Counted from the first letter of the stretch, positions 27,532-36,980 are shown. The stretch: 64,000 bases of DNA from Sphingomonas sp. NFR15 (GCF_900103265.1 NZ_FMWX01000004.1:1-64000); one strand, 5' to 3'. Program-made: numbers and translations. Notes: a model not told the origin generated them from the letters alone.

Positions 27532-28664
27532 TCCACCGCCTCCAGCACCGTGGCGATGCCCTGCCCGCCGCCGATGCACTGAGTCGCGAGCGCATATCTG
27601 CCGCCCTCGCGCTGGAGCAAAGCTGCCGCCTTGCCGACGATGCGCGCACCGGTCGCGCCAAGCGGATGGCCGATCGCGATCGCGCCGCCGTCGAGGTTCA
27701 CCTTGGCCGTATCGAGACCAAGATCGCCGATGCAGGCGAGCGCCTGGCTGGCGAAGGCTTCGTTGAGTTCGACCACATCAATCTGGCCGGCATCAAGACC
27801 GGCGCGCTTGAGCGCCTTGCGCGACGCCTCGACCGGACCAATTCCCATGATCTCCGGCTGACACCCCGATACGGCGACCGACTTGATCCGCGCGAGGATC
27901 GTCAGTCCGTTGGCGCGCGCATACTCCTCGCTCGTCACCAGCACCGCGCTTGCGCCATCGGTCAGCGGCGACGACGTGCCCGCAGTCACCGTGCCCTCTT
28001 GGCTGAACGCCGGCTTCAAACCTGCCAAGGCCTCGGCCGTGGTGCCGGGACGCGGCGTGCCATCCTTGTCGACAACGCCCGCCTTGGTCGGGATCGGCAC
28101 GATTTCGGCGTCGAGCTTGCCCGACGCCATCGCCGCCGCCGCCTTGTCCTGACTCGCCACAGCGAACGCCTCCTGCTGGGCGCGGGTGATCTGATATTTG
28201 TTGGCGACGTTCTCGGCAGTGTCGCCCATGCCCATATAGGCAGCGCTCTTCTTCGCCAGCACCGGGTTGGGGAGCGGGTTGAAGCCCATCATCGGCACCC
28301 GGCTCATCGACTCGACGCCCGCGCAGATGAAAGCCTCACCTGCGCCCAGTTGAATCTGCCCCGCAGCGATGTGGATCGCGCTCATCGAAGAGCCGCAGAA
28401 GCGGTTCACCGTCATGCCGCCAACCGAGAGCGGCAAATCCGCCAGCAAACCTACCAGCCGCGCCATATTGAAACCCTGCTCGCCTTCCGGAAAGGCGCAG
28501 CCAAGCACGATGTCCTCGATATCCTCCGCCTTAACGCCTGTCCGGTCGATCAGCCCGCGAATCACCGTTGCCGCGAGATCATCGGGTCGAACGCGCGCCA
28601 AAGCGCCCTTGCCCGCGAGGTGAAAGGGCGAGCGGGCATATCCCGCAATAACCACGTCGCGCAT
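27528..28664 (-). CDS. acetyl-CoA acyltransferase (thiolase)
   Basis: This 378-aa thiolase cleaves 3-ketoacyl-CoA at the end of each beta-oxidation round. The nucleophile Cys90 lies in NRFCGSSMSA, His333 in GGAIAIGHPLGATGA and Cys363 in TQCIGGGQG, so the whole triad is present. The ATG at 28664 has GGAGAGG 8 nt upstream; an in-frame TTG at 28667 is less likely. It is the first gene of the minus-strand operon and faces a palindrome in the divergent promoter region. Confidence 0.95.
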   Translation of the reverse strand: MRDVVIAGYARSPFHLAGKGALARVRPDDLAATVIRGLIDRTGVKAEDIEDIVLGCAFPEGEQGFNMARLVGLLADLPLSVGGMTVNRFCGSSMSAIHIAAGQIQLGAGEAFICAGVESMSRVPMMGFNPLPNPVLAKKSAAYMGMGDTAENVANKYQITRAQQEAFAVASQDKAAAAMASGKLDAEIVPIPTKAGVVDKDGTPRPGTTAEALAGLKPAFSQEGTVTAGTSSPLTDGASAVLVTSEEYARANGLTILARIKSVAVSGCQPEIMGIGPVEASRKALKRAGLDAGQIDVVELNEAFASQALACIGDLGLDTAKVNLDGGAIAIGHPLGATGARIVGKAAALLQREGGRYALATQCIGGGQGIATVLEAVE

Positions 28665-28731
28665 CAAACATGCCTCTCCATCGTTGTAGGGACTCGGTGT
28701 TTCCGAGCATCATTCCCTAATGGTGCGATAA

Positions 28732-28747
28732 TTGACCTATACGTCAA
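28732..28747 (-). promoter_or_regulatory. palindrome in the divergent fatty-acid promoter, probable MerR-type operator
   Basis: TTGACCTATACGTCAA is an inverted repeat with arms TTGAC/GTCAA around a 6-bp centre. It lies 68 bp upstream of the thiolase ATG and about 97 bp upstream of the first plus-strand gene. Its minus-strand TTGACG could also be a -35 element. MerR-family regulators of acyl-CoA catabolism (LiuR type) use operators of this general shape, and a MerR gene ends the plus-strand operon. Separately, CTCGG/CCGAG at 28694-28707 could form a leader hairpin. Confidence 0.5.
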
Positions 28748-28843
28748 CTGATTTTTGCGGCAAAGAGTGATTCGCGTTGCAATCGTAGCGCCGAGACCAG
28801 CACGCCGGACAACCGGCAGGACGCAATGGTTGGGAGAGAGAGG

Positions 28844-29245
28844 ATGATGTTACTGTTGGCAGCGGCCGCCGCTGCCGCGACCACCCCGGACATCGTGGTC
28901 GGTCGTTGGCAAACCCCTACCCGGCACGGTGTGGTGGAAATCACGCGATGCGGCACGTCGATCTGCGGGTCCCTGATCGAATCGGACGGCCTGCGCGCCG
29001 ACCCGCACCTGAAGGACATCCATAACAAAGACGCTAGCCTGCGCACCCGCGCGCTAAAAGGGCTGACGATCCTCAAGGGCTTCACCTGGAAGCCAAGCGC
29101 CTGGAGCGGCGGCACGATCTACAACGCCGAAGACGGCGGCACCTACAACGCCACGCTCACCCCCACCAGCGCCGACCAGATCAAGCTCAAGGGCTGCATC
29201 GTCTGGCCGCTGTGCAAGACACAGGTGTGGACGCGTATTCGGTGA
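28844..29245 (+). CDS. DUF2147-like small exported protein
   Basis: This 133-aa protein has a very short Ala-rich signal (MMLLLAAAAAAATTP). The mature core has the pattern of DUF2147: VGRWQTP near the N-terminus, EITRCGTSICGSL, then LKGFTWKPSAWSGGTIYNAEDG and a final LKGCIVWPLCKTQVWTRI, with Cys pairs likely to form disulfides in the periplasm. The ATG at 28844 is favoured by GGGAG 7 nt upstream; ATG 28826 is an alternative. It heads the plus-strand fatty-acid operon, 49 bp before the FadL gene. The function of the family is unknown. Confidence 0.8.
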   Translation: MMLLLAAAAAAATTPDIVVGRWQTPTRHGVVEITRCGTSICGSLIESDGLRADPHLKDIHNKDASLRTRALKGLTILKGFTWKPSAWSGGTIYNAEDGGTYNATLTPTSADQIKLKGCIVWPLCKTQVWTRIR

Positions 29246-29294
29246 TCACCTGATCGCCGGTTCACTAAAAAAAGACGAGAGGATGGAGAGGTAC

Positions 29295-30593
29295 ATGAAC
29301 ACATTCCGCAGGACTTCCGCGCTGGCGACGATGCCGGTGATGTTCCTGGCCTTCAGTGGCGTCGCGCATGCGAGCGCTTTTTACTTGCAGGAACAGTCGG
29401 TCAAGGGTGCCGGTCGCGCCTTTTCCGGCGAAGTCGCGGACCAGGGACCGGAATCGATCTGGTGGAACCCGGCGGCGATCGGCTGGCAGGATGGTTGCGC
29501 CGGCGCGCTCGGCGTCAGCGCCATCCTGCCGCGCGGCAATGTCGTCGATCGGGGCACGGTGATCGTTCGCCCCGGCCAGGCCCCCGCCGCCGTGGGTGGA
29601 GACGCCCGTACGCGCAACCCGATCCGCAATGGCGTGCTCCCGGCCGGATCGTTCGCGTGCGGCGTGGCGCCGCGCCTGTCGGTCGGCATCTCGATCAACG
29701 CGCCGTACAGCTTCACCACCGATTACCCCGCGACCAGTTGGGCGCGCTACAGCGCCGACCGGACCAAGCTGCGCACCTATGACATCGCGCCGACGGTCGC
29801 CTTTGCCGTCACCGACAATCTCGCGATCGGCGCATCGATGAACATCGAATATTCCGACGCCACGCTGTCGAACGCGCTGCCCAATCTGTCGCCGCTGCTC
29901 CCGGACGGCGAACAGCGTCTGTCGGGCAACGGGATCGACTTCGGCTACACCGTCGGCGCGCAATATCACGTCGGACCCTTCTCGATCGGCGGCAGCTACA
30001 AGTCGGCGATCAAGCACCGCCTCGATGGATCGGTGGCGATTACCGGACTTGTCGGCCCGCTCGCCCTGCAGAACCGCACGATCCGCACCACTGCCCGGTT
30101 CAGCACGCCCTGGCAGGCGATGGTCGGCGCACGCCTGGCAGTGACGCCGGCGATCACGCTCAACGCGCAGGCGGTCCGCACCGGCTGGTCCGAGTTCGAC
30201 GCGATCCGGCTCGGCGGTCCGCTCAACACCGCGCTGCCGGAAAATTACCACGACACCTGGAGCTATGCAGGCGGCGTCGATCTCACCGTCTCGCCCAAGC
30301 TGACGCTGCGCGCCGGCGTGCAGCGCGACGAAAGTCCGACAAGCGACGGCAACCGCGATGCGCGCGTGCCCGACAGCGACCGCTGGAACTTCGCGGGCGG
30401 CGCGAGCTACGCGATGAGCAAGTCCTTCACGGTCGATGCAGCGGCGTCGTACATCACCTTCAAGGACGCGAAAATCGATCGTCTTACCGCAGCCTATGTC
30501 GGCACGCCCGCGCAAACGCCGGTCGTGGTCAACGGCGCGCTGACCAACGCGCATGCGGTCGTGCTGTCGCTCGGCGGCCGGCTGCGGTTCTGA
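29295..30593 (+). CDS. FadL-family outer-membrane long-chain fatty acid transporter
   Basis: This 432-aa outer-membrane barrel is of the FadL/TodX family. A signal peptide ends near VAHA, followed by SAFYLQEQSVKGAGRAFSGEVA (the N-terminal hatch; quoted here only to its first residues) and the signature WWNPAAIG, including the conserved NPA. The protein ends LGGRLRF with a C-terminal Phe, as for barrels. ATG 29295 has GGAG 6 nt upstream and is preferred over ATG 29283. Its position next to acyl-CoA ligase and beta-oxidation genes supports uptake of fatty acids or similar hydrophobic compounds. Confidence 0.93.
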   Translation: MNTFRRTSALATMPVMFLAFSGVAHASAFYLQEQSVKGAGRAFSGEVADQGPESIWWNPAAIGWQDGCAGALGVSAILPRGNVVDRGTVIVRPGQAPAAVGGDARTRNPIRNGVLPAGSFACGVAPRLSVGISINAPYSFTTDYPATSWARYSADRTKLRTYDIAPTVAFAVTDNLAIGASMNIEYSDATLSNALPNLSPLLPDGEQRLSGNGIDFGYTVGAQYHVGPFSIGGSYKSAIKHRLDGSVAITGLVGPLALQNRTIRTTARFSTPWQAMVGARLAVTPAITLNAQAVRTGWSEFDAIRLGGPLNTALPENYHDTWSYAGGVDLTVSPKLTLRAGVQRDESPTSDGNRDARVPDSDRWNFAGGASYAMSKSFTVDAAASYITFKDAKIDRLTAAYVGTPAQTPVVVNGALTNAHAVVLSLGGRLRF

Positions 30594-30606
30594 CGGAGAC
30601 AATAGG

Positions 30607-32289
30607 ATGCCCGCCCTCGCCTCGTCGCCCGCCGACACCGTGAACGAACCGTTCGCGATCCACCCGCGCCTCCTCACCGATCTGCTCGATCATGCGGTGG
30701 CGACCTGGCCGGAGCGGATCGCGATCGATTTCCTCGGTCGAACGTGGACGTACGGGGCGCTCGGCGCGCTCGTCGCGCATGCCGCGCGCGGGTTGCAGGA
30801 TCAGGGGCTGAAGCCGGGCGACCGCTTCGGCCTCTGCCTGCCCAATTGCCCTTATTTCGTCGTGCTGTATTTCGCCGCGCTCCGGGTCGGGGCAATCGTG
30901 GTGCAGTTCAACCCGCTCTACACCGAGCAGGAACTCGATCATCAGATCCGCGATTCGGGCACGCGCATGATCGCGGTGCCCGATATCGGCGCGATCCACG
31001 ACAAGGTGGAAACCGTCGCAAAGGGCACTACGATCGAGCGGATCGTGGTGTGCGGCATGGCGGACATGCTGCCGACGATACAGGCACTCGGCTTCACCTT
31101 CCTAAAGCGCAAGGATCACGCGCATATCGCCGACCGGCAGCTAAACCTGCCGCTGCGTGCCCTGCTCGCCAACAGAACCGCGCCCACGTCCGTCCCGGTG
31201 CGCCCGGACGACGTGGCGGTGCTCCAATATACCGGCGGCACCACGGGCGTACCGAAAGGCGCGATGCTCACTCACGCCAATCTCACGGCCAACAGCGCGC
31301 AGATGCTGGCGCACGTCGGCGGGCTCCGTCCGCTTCAGGAACGCACACTCGGCGTACTGCCGATGTTCCACGTCTTCGCGCTCACCACCGTACTCAACTT
31401 CTCGATCGAGATCGGCGCGGAGATGGTGTTGTTGCCGCGCTTCAACATGACGCAAATGCTGCGCACGCTGAAGCGCAAGCCGCCGACGCAATTTTTCGGC
31501 GTCCCGACCATCTACGCGGCTGTCAACGCACTGCCGGAAGCGCAGATACCCGATCTTTCGAGGGTGCGCGCGTGCATCTCAGGCGGCGCCCCGCTTCCCC
31601 ACGAAGTCCGCGAGACCTTCGAGCGCCGCACCGGCGCCCGCGTGGTCGAAGGCTACGGCCTGTCCGAAGCCTCGCCCATCATCGCTTGCAATCCCCTCGA
31701 AGGGCTTCTCAAACCGGATAGCTGCGGCCCGCAGTTCCCGGCGACGATCCTCGAGATTCGCGACCCAGTGGCGCCCGAACGGCTCATGCCGACGGGTGAA
31801 CGTGGCGAGGTCTGTGCACGCGGGCCACAGATCATGAAAGGCTATTGGGGAAAGCCGGCCGACACCGACGCAGTCTTTGTCGATGGCGCACTGCGCACCG
31901 GGGACATCGGTTATCTCGATGCGGACGGATATTTGTTCCTGGTCGATCGGATCAAGGATGTCATCCTGTGCGGCGGCTACAATGTCTATCCACGCACGAT
32001 CGAGGATGCCACGTACCAGCATCCAGCCGTGAAGGAGGCGATCGCCATCGCCATCCCGGACGCGTATCGCGGCCAGTCGCCAAAGCTGTTCGTCGCGCTT
32101 CACGAGGGTCAGCATCTCGACGTCGCGGAACTCCGCCAGTTCCTTGAGGCGCGGATCAACAAGATCGAGATGCCCAAGGAGTATGAGTTCCGCGACAGCC
32201 TCCCCAAAACCCTGATCGGCAAACTTTCCAAGAAAGAGCTGATCGCGGAAGACAGGGCCAATCGTGCGTCGCACGAGAAAACATCTTGA
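30607..32289 (+). CDS. long-chain acyl-CoA ligase (AMP-forming, FadD-like)
   Basis: This 560-aa ANL-superfamily enzyme activates fatty acids with ATP and CoA. The phosphate loop YTGGTTGVPKG is at 208-218. YGLSEASPI supplies the adenine-binding region, and the hinge and ribose-binding segment GDIGYLDADGYLFLVDRIKD is intact, with the catalytic Lys expected in KTLIGKLSKKEL near the end. ATG 30607 follows GGAG by 8 nt and starts 13 nt after the FadL stop. The 3' end probably overlaps or abuts the MerR gene. Confidence 0.94.
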   Translation: MPALASSPADTVNEPFAIHPRLLTDLLDHAVATWPERIAIDFLGRTWTYGALGALVAHAARGLQDQGLKPGDRFGLCLPNCPYFVVLYFAALRVGAIVVQFNPLYTEQELDHQIRDSGTRMIAVPDIGAIHDKVETVAKGTTIERIVVCGMADMLPTIQALGFTFLKRKDHAHIADRQLNLPLRALLANRTAPTSVPVRPDDVAVLQYTGGTTGVPKGAMLTHANLTANSAQMLAHVGGLRPLQERTLGVLPMFHVFALTTVLNFSIEIGAEMVLLPRFNMTQMLRTLKRKPPTQFFGVPTIYAAVNALPEAQIPDLSRVRACISGGAPLPHEVRETFERRTGARVVEGYGLSEASPIIACNPLEGLLKPDSCGPQFPATILEIRDPVAPERLMPTGERGEVCARGPQIMKGYWGKPADTDAVFVDGALRTGDIGYLDADGYLFLVDRIKDVILCGGYNVYPRTIEDATYQHPAVKEAIAIAIPDAYRGQSPKLFVALHEGQHLDVAELRQFLEARINKIEMPKEYEFRDSLPKTLIGKLSKKELIAEDRANRASHEKTS

Positions 32290-32344
32290 CCCAAATGCGC
32301 CTTCCTGTTCGTCAGCGCAGTATGCCGTGTGGGTGGAGCGACAG

Positions 32345-32824
32345 GTGAATACGTCGGAAAATCTGGAAAGTGTCAGGGCATTGGTCCGCAAAGCCCCTGC
32401 TGACGGTGTAAGAAAAGGCATCCAAGAAGTTGCCGAACAGCTCGGGGTCACGCAGCGGACACTGCGTTTCTACGAGGGGAAAGGCTTGATCGAGCCCGAA
32501 CGCGTCGGCAGCACACGTGTCTACACGCGGCGAGACATCGGCCGGATGCAACTCATCCTGCGCGGCAAGCGCCTCGGCTTCTCAATCCGAGAGATCGTGG
32601 AATTTCTCGATCTGTACGACGCCGATCCCGCGCACGTCGAGCAGATGGCGCGGCTCGCCGAACGCGTCCGCGAGCGGCTGAGCGATCTCGAAAAGCAGCA
32701 GGTCGCGCTGGTCGATACGATCCGCGAGTTGCGCCAGATCGAACATGAGGCGATGGAGCGGTTGGAACAAGCCGGCGCGCTCGAACGCACGGCGGCGAAA
32801 AGATCCCGGCCTCCCGCACGCTGA
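32345..32824 (+). CDS. MerR-family transcriptional regulator of the fatty-acid module
   Basis: This 159-aa regulator has an N-terminal winged helix-turn-helix of the MerR type (IQEVAEQLGVTQRTLRFYE, then GLIEPERVGSTRVYTRRDI), followed by the usual long dimerisation helix (VEQMARLAERVRERLSDLEK). No Cys cluster for metal sensing is present, and the effector is unknown. GTG 32345 was chosen because GGAG lies 6 nt upstream; the frame is open to 32264, within the ligase gene. As the last gene of the plus-strand operon it is placed to control both divergent operons through the 28732-28747 palindrome, as LiuR-like regulators do. Confidence 0.88.
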   Translation: MNTSENLESVRALVRKAPADGVRKGIQEVAEQLGVTQRTLRFYEGKGLIEPERVGSTRVYTRRDIGRMQLILRGKRLGFSIREIVEFLDLYDADPAHVEQMARLAERVRERLSDLEKQQVALVDTIRELRQIEHEAMERLEQAGALERTAAKRSRPPAR

Positions 32825-32914
32825 CGCCGGCGATCGCCCCGGGTCACAGGGCGCGCGTCTTGCCAAATTTCCGCGATGTCGTACGAACATACAAGATCAA
32901 CTCCGGGAGGCCGC

Positions 32915-33946
32915 GTGGAGAAACCCGATCGTCCGGTGCGCAGCGCCACGATCATCGACGTGGCGGCGCGCGCGGGCGTTTCCGCGATGACGGTGTCGCG
33001 CGTCATCAACGGCCGGGACGGAGTCCGTCCCGAAACGCGTGAAGCGGTCGAAAGCGCGATCGAGGCGCTGTCCTATACCCCTAACACCGCCGCACGCAGC
33101 CTCGTCACCGCGGCCGAATTGCGCGTGGGCGTGGTCTATTCCAATCCAAGCGCCGCGTTCATGAGCGAGTTCCTCACCGGCATCTTCGAGGAAGCCTCCA
33201 CGCGCGGCGCCCGCCTGATCCTGCTGAAAGGCGAAGGTGGCGCACCGCCGCACCGGCCCGCGCTGGAGAAGCTCGCCGAGTCGGGGCTGTCGGGCATCAT
33301 CCTCGCCCCGCCGCTCGGCGAGGCGCCGATCGTGTTGAACGTGCTGCGCGGCCTGGGGCGGCCGCTCGCCGCGGTGGGGGCGTATGATGTGCCCGACGCG
33401 ACCTGCGTCCGCATCGACGACCGCCGTGCAGCATGCGAGATGACGCAATATCTGCTCGAACTGGGCCACCGGCGGCTCGGCTTCGTGCTTGGCAACCCCG
33501 ATCAAGCCGCGAGTGCCGAGCGCATGGCCGGCTTCTACGATGCCGTGCGCGACGCGACCAACGTCGAGGTGAAAGTGGCACAGGGGGACTTCAGCTACGG
33601 TTCCGGCCTGATCGCGGGCGAACAATTACTCGACGGTCCCTCGCCCCCAACCGCGATCTTCGCGAGCAACGACGATATGGCGGCGGCGATCGTATCGGTC
33701 GCGCATCGGCGGCAACTTGACGTGCCGCGCGAACTCACGGTCGTCGGGTTCGACGACACCACCGCCGCGGTTACGCTGTGGCCTCCACTCACCACGATCC
33801 GCCAGCCACTCCGCCAGCTCGCCGCCGAGGCGCTGGCCGTGGTCGCGTCCGAAGCAACCGGCAGCAACCGGAAAGCGCGCCGACGCCGCGAACGCGTGCT
33901 CGACCATAGCATCGTCAAGCGCGCGTCCACCGCTCGGCCCGCTTAA
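32915..33946 (+). CDS. LacI-family transcriptional regulator
   Basis: This 343-aa LacI/GalR repressor has an N-terminal helix-turn-helix ATIIDVAARAGVSAMTVSRV (11-30) and hinge (YTPNTAARSLVT), then a sugar-binding periplasmic-like domain (GVVYSNPSAAFMSEFLTGIF through PPLTTIRQP). The GTG at 32915 follows GGGAGG by 4 nt; an ATG at 32876 has no ribosome-binding site. It converges on the GH43 xylosidase gene, sharing stop bases. It is the obvious candidate to bind the ATGTTAACGTAAACAT sites at 36817, 36981 and 45563, probably releasing them on a pentose or oligosaccharide. Confidence 0.93.
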   Translation: MEKPDRPVRSATIIDVAARAGVSAMTVSRVINGRDGVRPETREAVESAIEALSYTPNTAARSLVTAAELRVGVVYSNPSAAFMSEFLTGIFEEASTRGARLILLKGEGGAPPHRPALEKLAESGLSGIILAPPLGEAPIVLNVLRGLGRPLAAVGAYDVPDATCVRIDDRRAACEMTQYLLELGHRRLGFVLGNPDQAASAERMAGFYDAVRDATNVEVKVAQGDFSYGSGLIAGEQLLDGPSPPTAIFASNDDMAAAIVSVAHRRQLDVPRELTVVGFDDTTAAVTLWPPLTTIRQPLRQLAAEALAVVASEATGSNRKARRRRERVLDHSIVKRASTARPA

Positions 33947-35562
33947 GCGGAGGTCGAATCCTTTCCCGCATAGCGGAACCATTCGAAGTCGGCGGGCATC
34001 GCCGTGCCGGACAGATCCTGGCACGCCATGCCGACGAAGGTGCCGGTGAAGTTCGGCATGCCAGGCGCCGTCACCTCGTCGGAAAGGATGCTCGCGTCGA
34101 AGGCCGTCGGCACGACCTCCCACTCGGAGCCATCCACCCGCCAGGCGAAGTGCAGCACATCCAGGGCGACCGTCACGCGCAACTCTATCGCGCCTTCAGG
34201 TAAGGTCGGCACGACGACGCTAGTCTCGCATCCGATTTCAGGATGGGCCGACATCACCTGAAGCTGGCGCACACCAGCGTCCACCGTCACGTTCAGATAA
34301 TGGAATTTGGTGGAGTTGTAATAGCAGATCAGGCCGGCCGCCTGCTGGAAGTGAGTCGGCGCGAACTCCATACGCGTCGTCGCCGTATAGTCGAAATGCT
34401 CCTGCCGACGCGCGACCAGCGCTTGCCGAAAGTGGCTCCCGACCGTCTCGCGCCCGAACAGGCGGAGGCGGCCGGGACGGGCCGTAAGGCTGAACAGGTC
34501 GTTTGGATCGGGCGTGCGCAGCCACTGAAACTCTTCAGGCAGATCGGGCTGATCGAAGCGACCGTCCCATACGCGCTGCGGCCAGGGCACAGGCGCCAGA
34601 TCCGGCGCTTGTGGCGCCAACTCGGGCTCGGCATCGCCGTTGATCGTGCGCAGCCAGCCGTCTTCGCCCCAGCGCACAGGCTGGATCGCCGTTTCCCGAC
34701 CGAACACACAGCGCTCGCGCCCCGGTAGCGGACGCCCGCAGAGATAGGTCAGCCAGGTCGTGCCGTCGGCAAGGTCGACGAGATCGCCGTGCCCGGCGCG
34801 CGCGATCGGCGCATCGCGTCGTCCGCGCGCCGTCAACACCGCGCCATCGGGATGCACTTCGTACGGCCCGAAGATCGAACGCGATCGCGCCATCACGACC
34901 GCATGGTCCCAGCCCGTGCCGCCTTCGGCCACCATCAGATGATACCAGCCATCGCGCTTGTAGAGATGCGGGCCTTCAGTGAAGCCGCGTTCGGTGCCGG
35001 TGAAGATCAGCTTCGCCTCGCCGATGAGCCGCAGCGCGGCGCGATCGAACTCCTGGATCACGATGCCGGCGAAGCGGCCCCGGTTTGGCCGGTGATCCCA
35101 CAACATGTTGAGCAGCCAGCTCCGGCCGTCGTCATCGTGGAACAGCGCCGGATCGAAGCCGCTGCTGTTGAGGTAGATCGGATCGGACCAGTCGCCGTCG
35201 ATCCGGTCGCACGTCACCGCATAATTGTGAAAGTCGCGCAGAGACGCGCCGGACGCGCCGTTCACCGTGGTCTGGCCATAGCGCTTTACATCGCTGTAAA
35301 TGAGCCAGAATTTCCCGTCGACGTAGCTGAGATCGGGTGCCCAGACGCCGCAAGAATCGGGGTCGCCGCGCATATCGAGCTGGGCGGCGCGGCGCAGCGG
35401 GCGCGCGGCGAGGCGCCAGTGCACCAGATCGCGGCTGTGATGGATCTGCACGCCCGGATACCATTCGAACGTCGAGGTGGCGATGTAGATGTCGCCCCCC
35501 ACGCGCACGATCGAAGGGTCGGGGTTGAAGCCGCGAAGGATGGGGTTCTGAAGGCGGGTCAT
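33943..35562 (-). CDS. GH43 beta-xylosidase (subfamily 11 type)
   Basis: This 539-aa glycoside hydrolase has a five-bladed propeller and a C-terminal beta-sandwich. Catalytic residues fit GH43: base Asp15 (FNPDPSI), pKa modulator Asp137 (SGFDPALFHDDDG) and acid Glu196 (FTEGPHLY). The C-terminal half (~330-539, with FDYTATTRMEF and GLICYYNSTKFHYL) is the typical XynB extension. No signal peptide is seen, so it should act on imported xylo- or arabino-oligosaccharides in the cytoplasm. Its ATG overlaps the MFS stop by ATGA. It converges with lacI on a shared TTAA. Confidence 0.95.
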   Translation of the reverse strand: MTRLQNPILRGFNPDPSIVRVGGDIYIATSTFEWYPGVQIHHSRDLVHWRLAARPLRRAAQLDMRGDPDSCGVWAPDLSYVDGKFWLIYSDVKRYGQTTVNGASGASLRDFHNYAVTCDRIDGDWSDPIYLNSSGFDPALFHDDDGRSWLLNMLWDHRPNRGRFAGIVIQEFDRAALRLIGEAKLIFTGTERGFTEGPHLYKRDGWYHLMVAEGGTGWDHAVVMARSRSIFGPYEVHPDGAVLTARGRRDAPIARAGHGDLVDLADGTTWLTYLCGRPLPGRERCVFGRETAIQPVRWGEDGWLRTINGDAEPELAPQAPDLAPVPWPQRVWDGRFDQPDLPEEFQWLRTPDPNDLFSLTARPGRLRLFGRETVGSHFRQALVARRQEHFDYTATTRMEFAPTHFQQAAGLICYYNSTKFHYLNVTVDAGVRQLQVMSAHPEIGCETSVVVPTLPEGAIELRVTVALDVLHFAWRVDGSEWEVVPTAFDASILSDEVTAPGMPNFTGTFVGMACQDLSGTAMPADFEWFRYAGKDSTSA

Positions 35563-36806
35563 GCGGGCTTACGCACCAAGGTCCACAACAATATCGCTCC
35601 TATAAGATCCATAAGGCCGAGCAGGATGAAGAACGGCTCGTAACCGACCAGATCGACCATCCCGCCGAGCACCAGCGAGAAGACCAGCACGCCGAGGTTG
35701 CCGGCCAGCCCGGCCAGCCCCGCGGCGGTCGCCACTTCGTTGCGGCGGAACAGATCGGAGGCCATCGTGATAACGGTAACAGAGAGGGTCTGGTGCGCGA
35801 AGCCGCCCAGACACAGCAAGGCGATCGCCGCGTAGGGGCTGACGACGGTGCCGACCAGCGCCATTCCGGTCATCATCACCGCGCCGAGCGTGAATGCGCC
35901 GCGCCGCGCGTTGATCAGGGACACGCCGCGCCGCTGAAGGAAAGCCGCGACCGCCGGGCCGAAGAGGCAGCCGAGATCGGCCGCGAGAAACGGCAGCCAC
36001 GCGAAGAGCGCAATCTGGGTGAGATCGAACCCACGCACCCGCACCAGATACAAGGGCATCCAGAACGACAGCATGCCCCAGACCGGATCGGCCAGCAGCC
36101 GCGGCAGCGCGATACCCCACAGATCGCGGCGACGCAGCAGCGACAGAATGGAAGGACGCGCCGAGTCGGCCGCGAGGCGCGTCTCCTGGCCGGCGGCGAT
36201 ATGCTCCCGCTCCGCCTCGCTCAAGTGGCGATGCCGCTGCGGCGTGTTGTACCAGGCGAGCCACGCCAGACACCAGACGACGCCGAGCCCGCCCGCGACG
36301 ACGAAGGCGAGCCGCCAACTCTGCATCATCACCGCCCAGGCGACCAGCGGCGGCGCCAATACCGCGCCGAACGACGCGCCGATATTGTAGATGCCGCCGG
36401 CTGCACCGCGCTCGCGCGCCGGGAACCATTCCGCCACCAGCTTCTGCCCCGCCGGTTGCGCCGAGCCCTCGGCGAGGCCGAGCAACCCGCGCAGGCCGGC
36501 GAAACTCAGCCAGCCGGCCGCGAAGACATGCGCCATCGTGACCAGCGACCAAACCATCGCGCACAGGAAGAAGCCGATTCGCAGCCCGGCGCCATCGAGC
36601 AAATATCCCGCCAGCGGCTGAAGCATGACCCCGACCTGAAACGCGCCGGTGATCCAGCTATATTGCTGGGTGCTGATGTGCTGTTCCGCGAGGATCACCG
36701 GCGCGGCGACGCCGAGCACGGAGCGCGCGAGGTAATTGAGGATCATCGCGCCGACGAACAACGCGATGATCGTCCAGCGCAGCTTTGGAATGCGGGCGGA
36801 ACGCAA
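35559..36806 (-). CDS. MFS sugar/uronate transporter
   Basis: This 415-aa permease has 12 probable membrane helices of the anion:cation symporter type. Features are ALFVGAMILNYLARSVLGVA in helix 1, LRGLLGLAEGSAQPAGQKLV with FPARERGAAGG (the conserved loop after helix 4), and a central cytosolic loop near 200. The frame is open to 36941, but TTG 36806 with GGAG 7 nt upstream gives the usual family start; no ATG fits. It shares an operon with GH43 and would move xylo-oligosaccharides or uronates across the inner membrane. A LacI-type operator lies just before its ribosome-binding site. Confidence 0.9.
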   Translation of the reverse strand: MRSARIPKLRWTIIALFVGAMILNYLARSVLGVAAPVILAEQHISTQQYSWITGAFQVGVMLQPLAGYLLDGAGLRIGFFLCAMVWSLVTMAHVFAAGWLSFAGLRGLLGLAEGSAQPAGQKLVAEWFPARERGAAGGIYNIGASFGAVLAPPLVAWAVMMQSWRLAFVVAGGLGVVWCLAWLAWYNTPQRHRHLSEAEREHIAAGQETRLAADSARPSILSLLRRRDLWGIALPRLLADPVWGMLSFWMPLYLVRVRGFDLTQIALFAWLPFLAADLGCLFGPAVAAFLQRRGVSLINARRGAFTLGAVMMTGMALVGTVVSPYAAIALLCLGGFAHQTLSVTVITMASDLFRRNEVATAAGLAGLAGNLGVLVFSLVLGGMVDLVGYEPFFILLGLMDLIGAILLWTLVRKPA

Positions 36807-36816
36807 AGGGGCAACT

Positions 36817-36832
36817 CCGTTAACGTAAACAT
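36817..36832 (-). promoter_or_regulatory. LacI-type operator, MFS-GH43 leader
   Basis: The 16-bp element CCGTTAACGTAAACAT matches the other two copies at 14 of 16 positions. It lies 10 bp upstream of the chosen TTG start, overlapping the translation-initiation region, so binding would block the start of transcription or elongation on the minus strand. Confidence 0.65.
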
Positions 36833-36947
36833 CGCCGCGCCCTGATGGACATGCGGCACAAGGCGGCGGCGGCTCCGAAAACGATCCTGACGACCGTTTC
36901 TGGCGTAACGCCCTCCTGACGCTTGCACTAGCCGAGGTCACATCGCC

Positions 36948-36976
36948 TTGACAAGCATCGCTAGTAGGACTAATTC
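36948..36976 (+). promoter_or_regulatory. putative promoter of the TonB receptor-GH51 unit
   Basis: TTGACA (36948-36953) and TAATTC (36971-36976) are separated by 17 bp, and the operator at 36981-36996 follows at about +1 to +10. This is a classic arrangement for repression. It would leave a ~310-nt untranslated leader before the receptor ATG at 37301. Confidence 0.5.
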
Positions 36977-36980
36977 GAAG

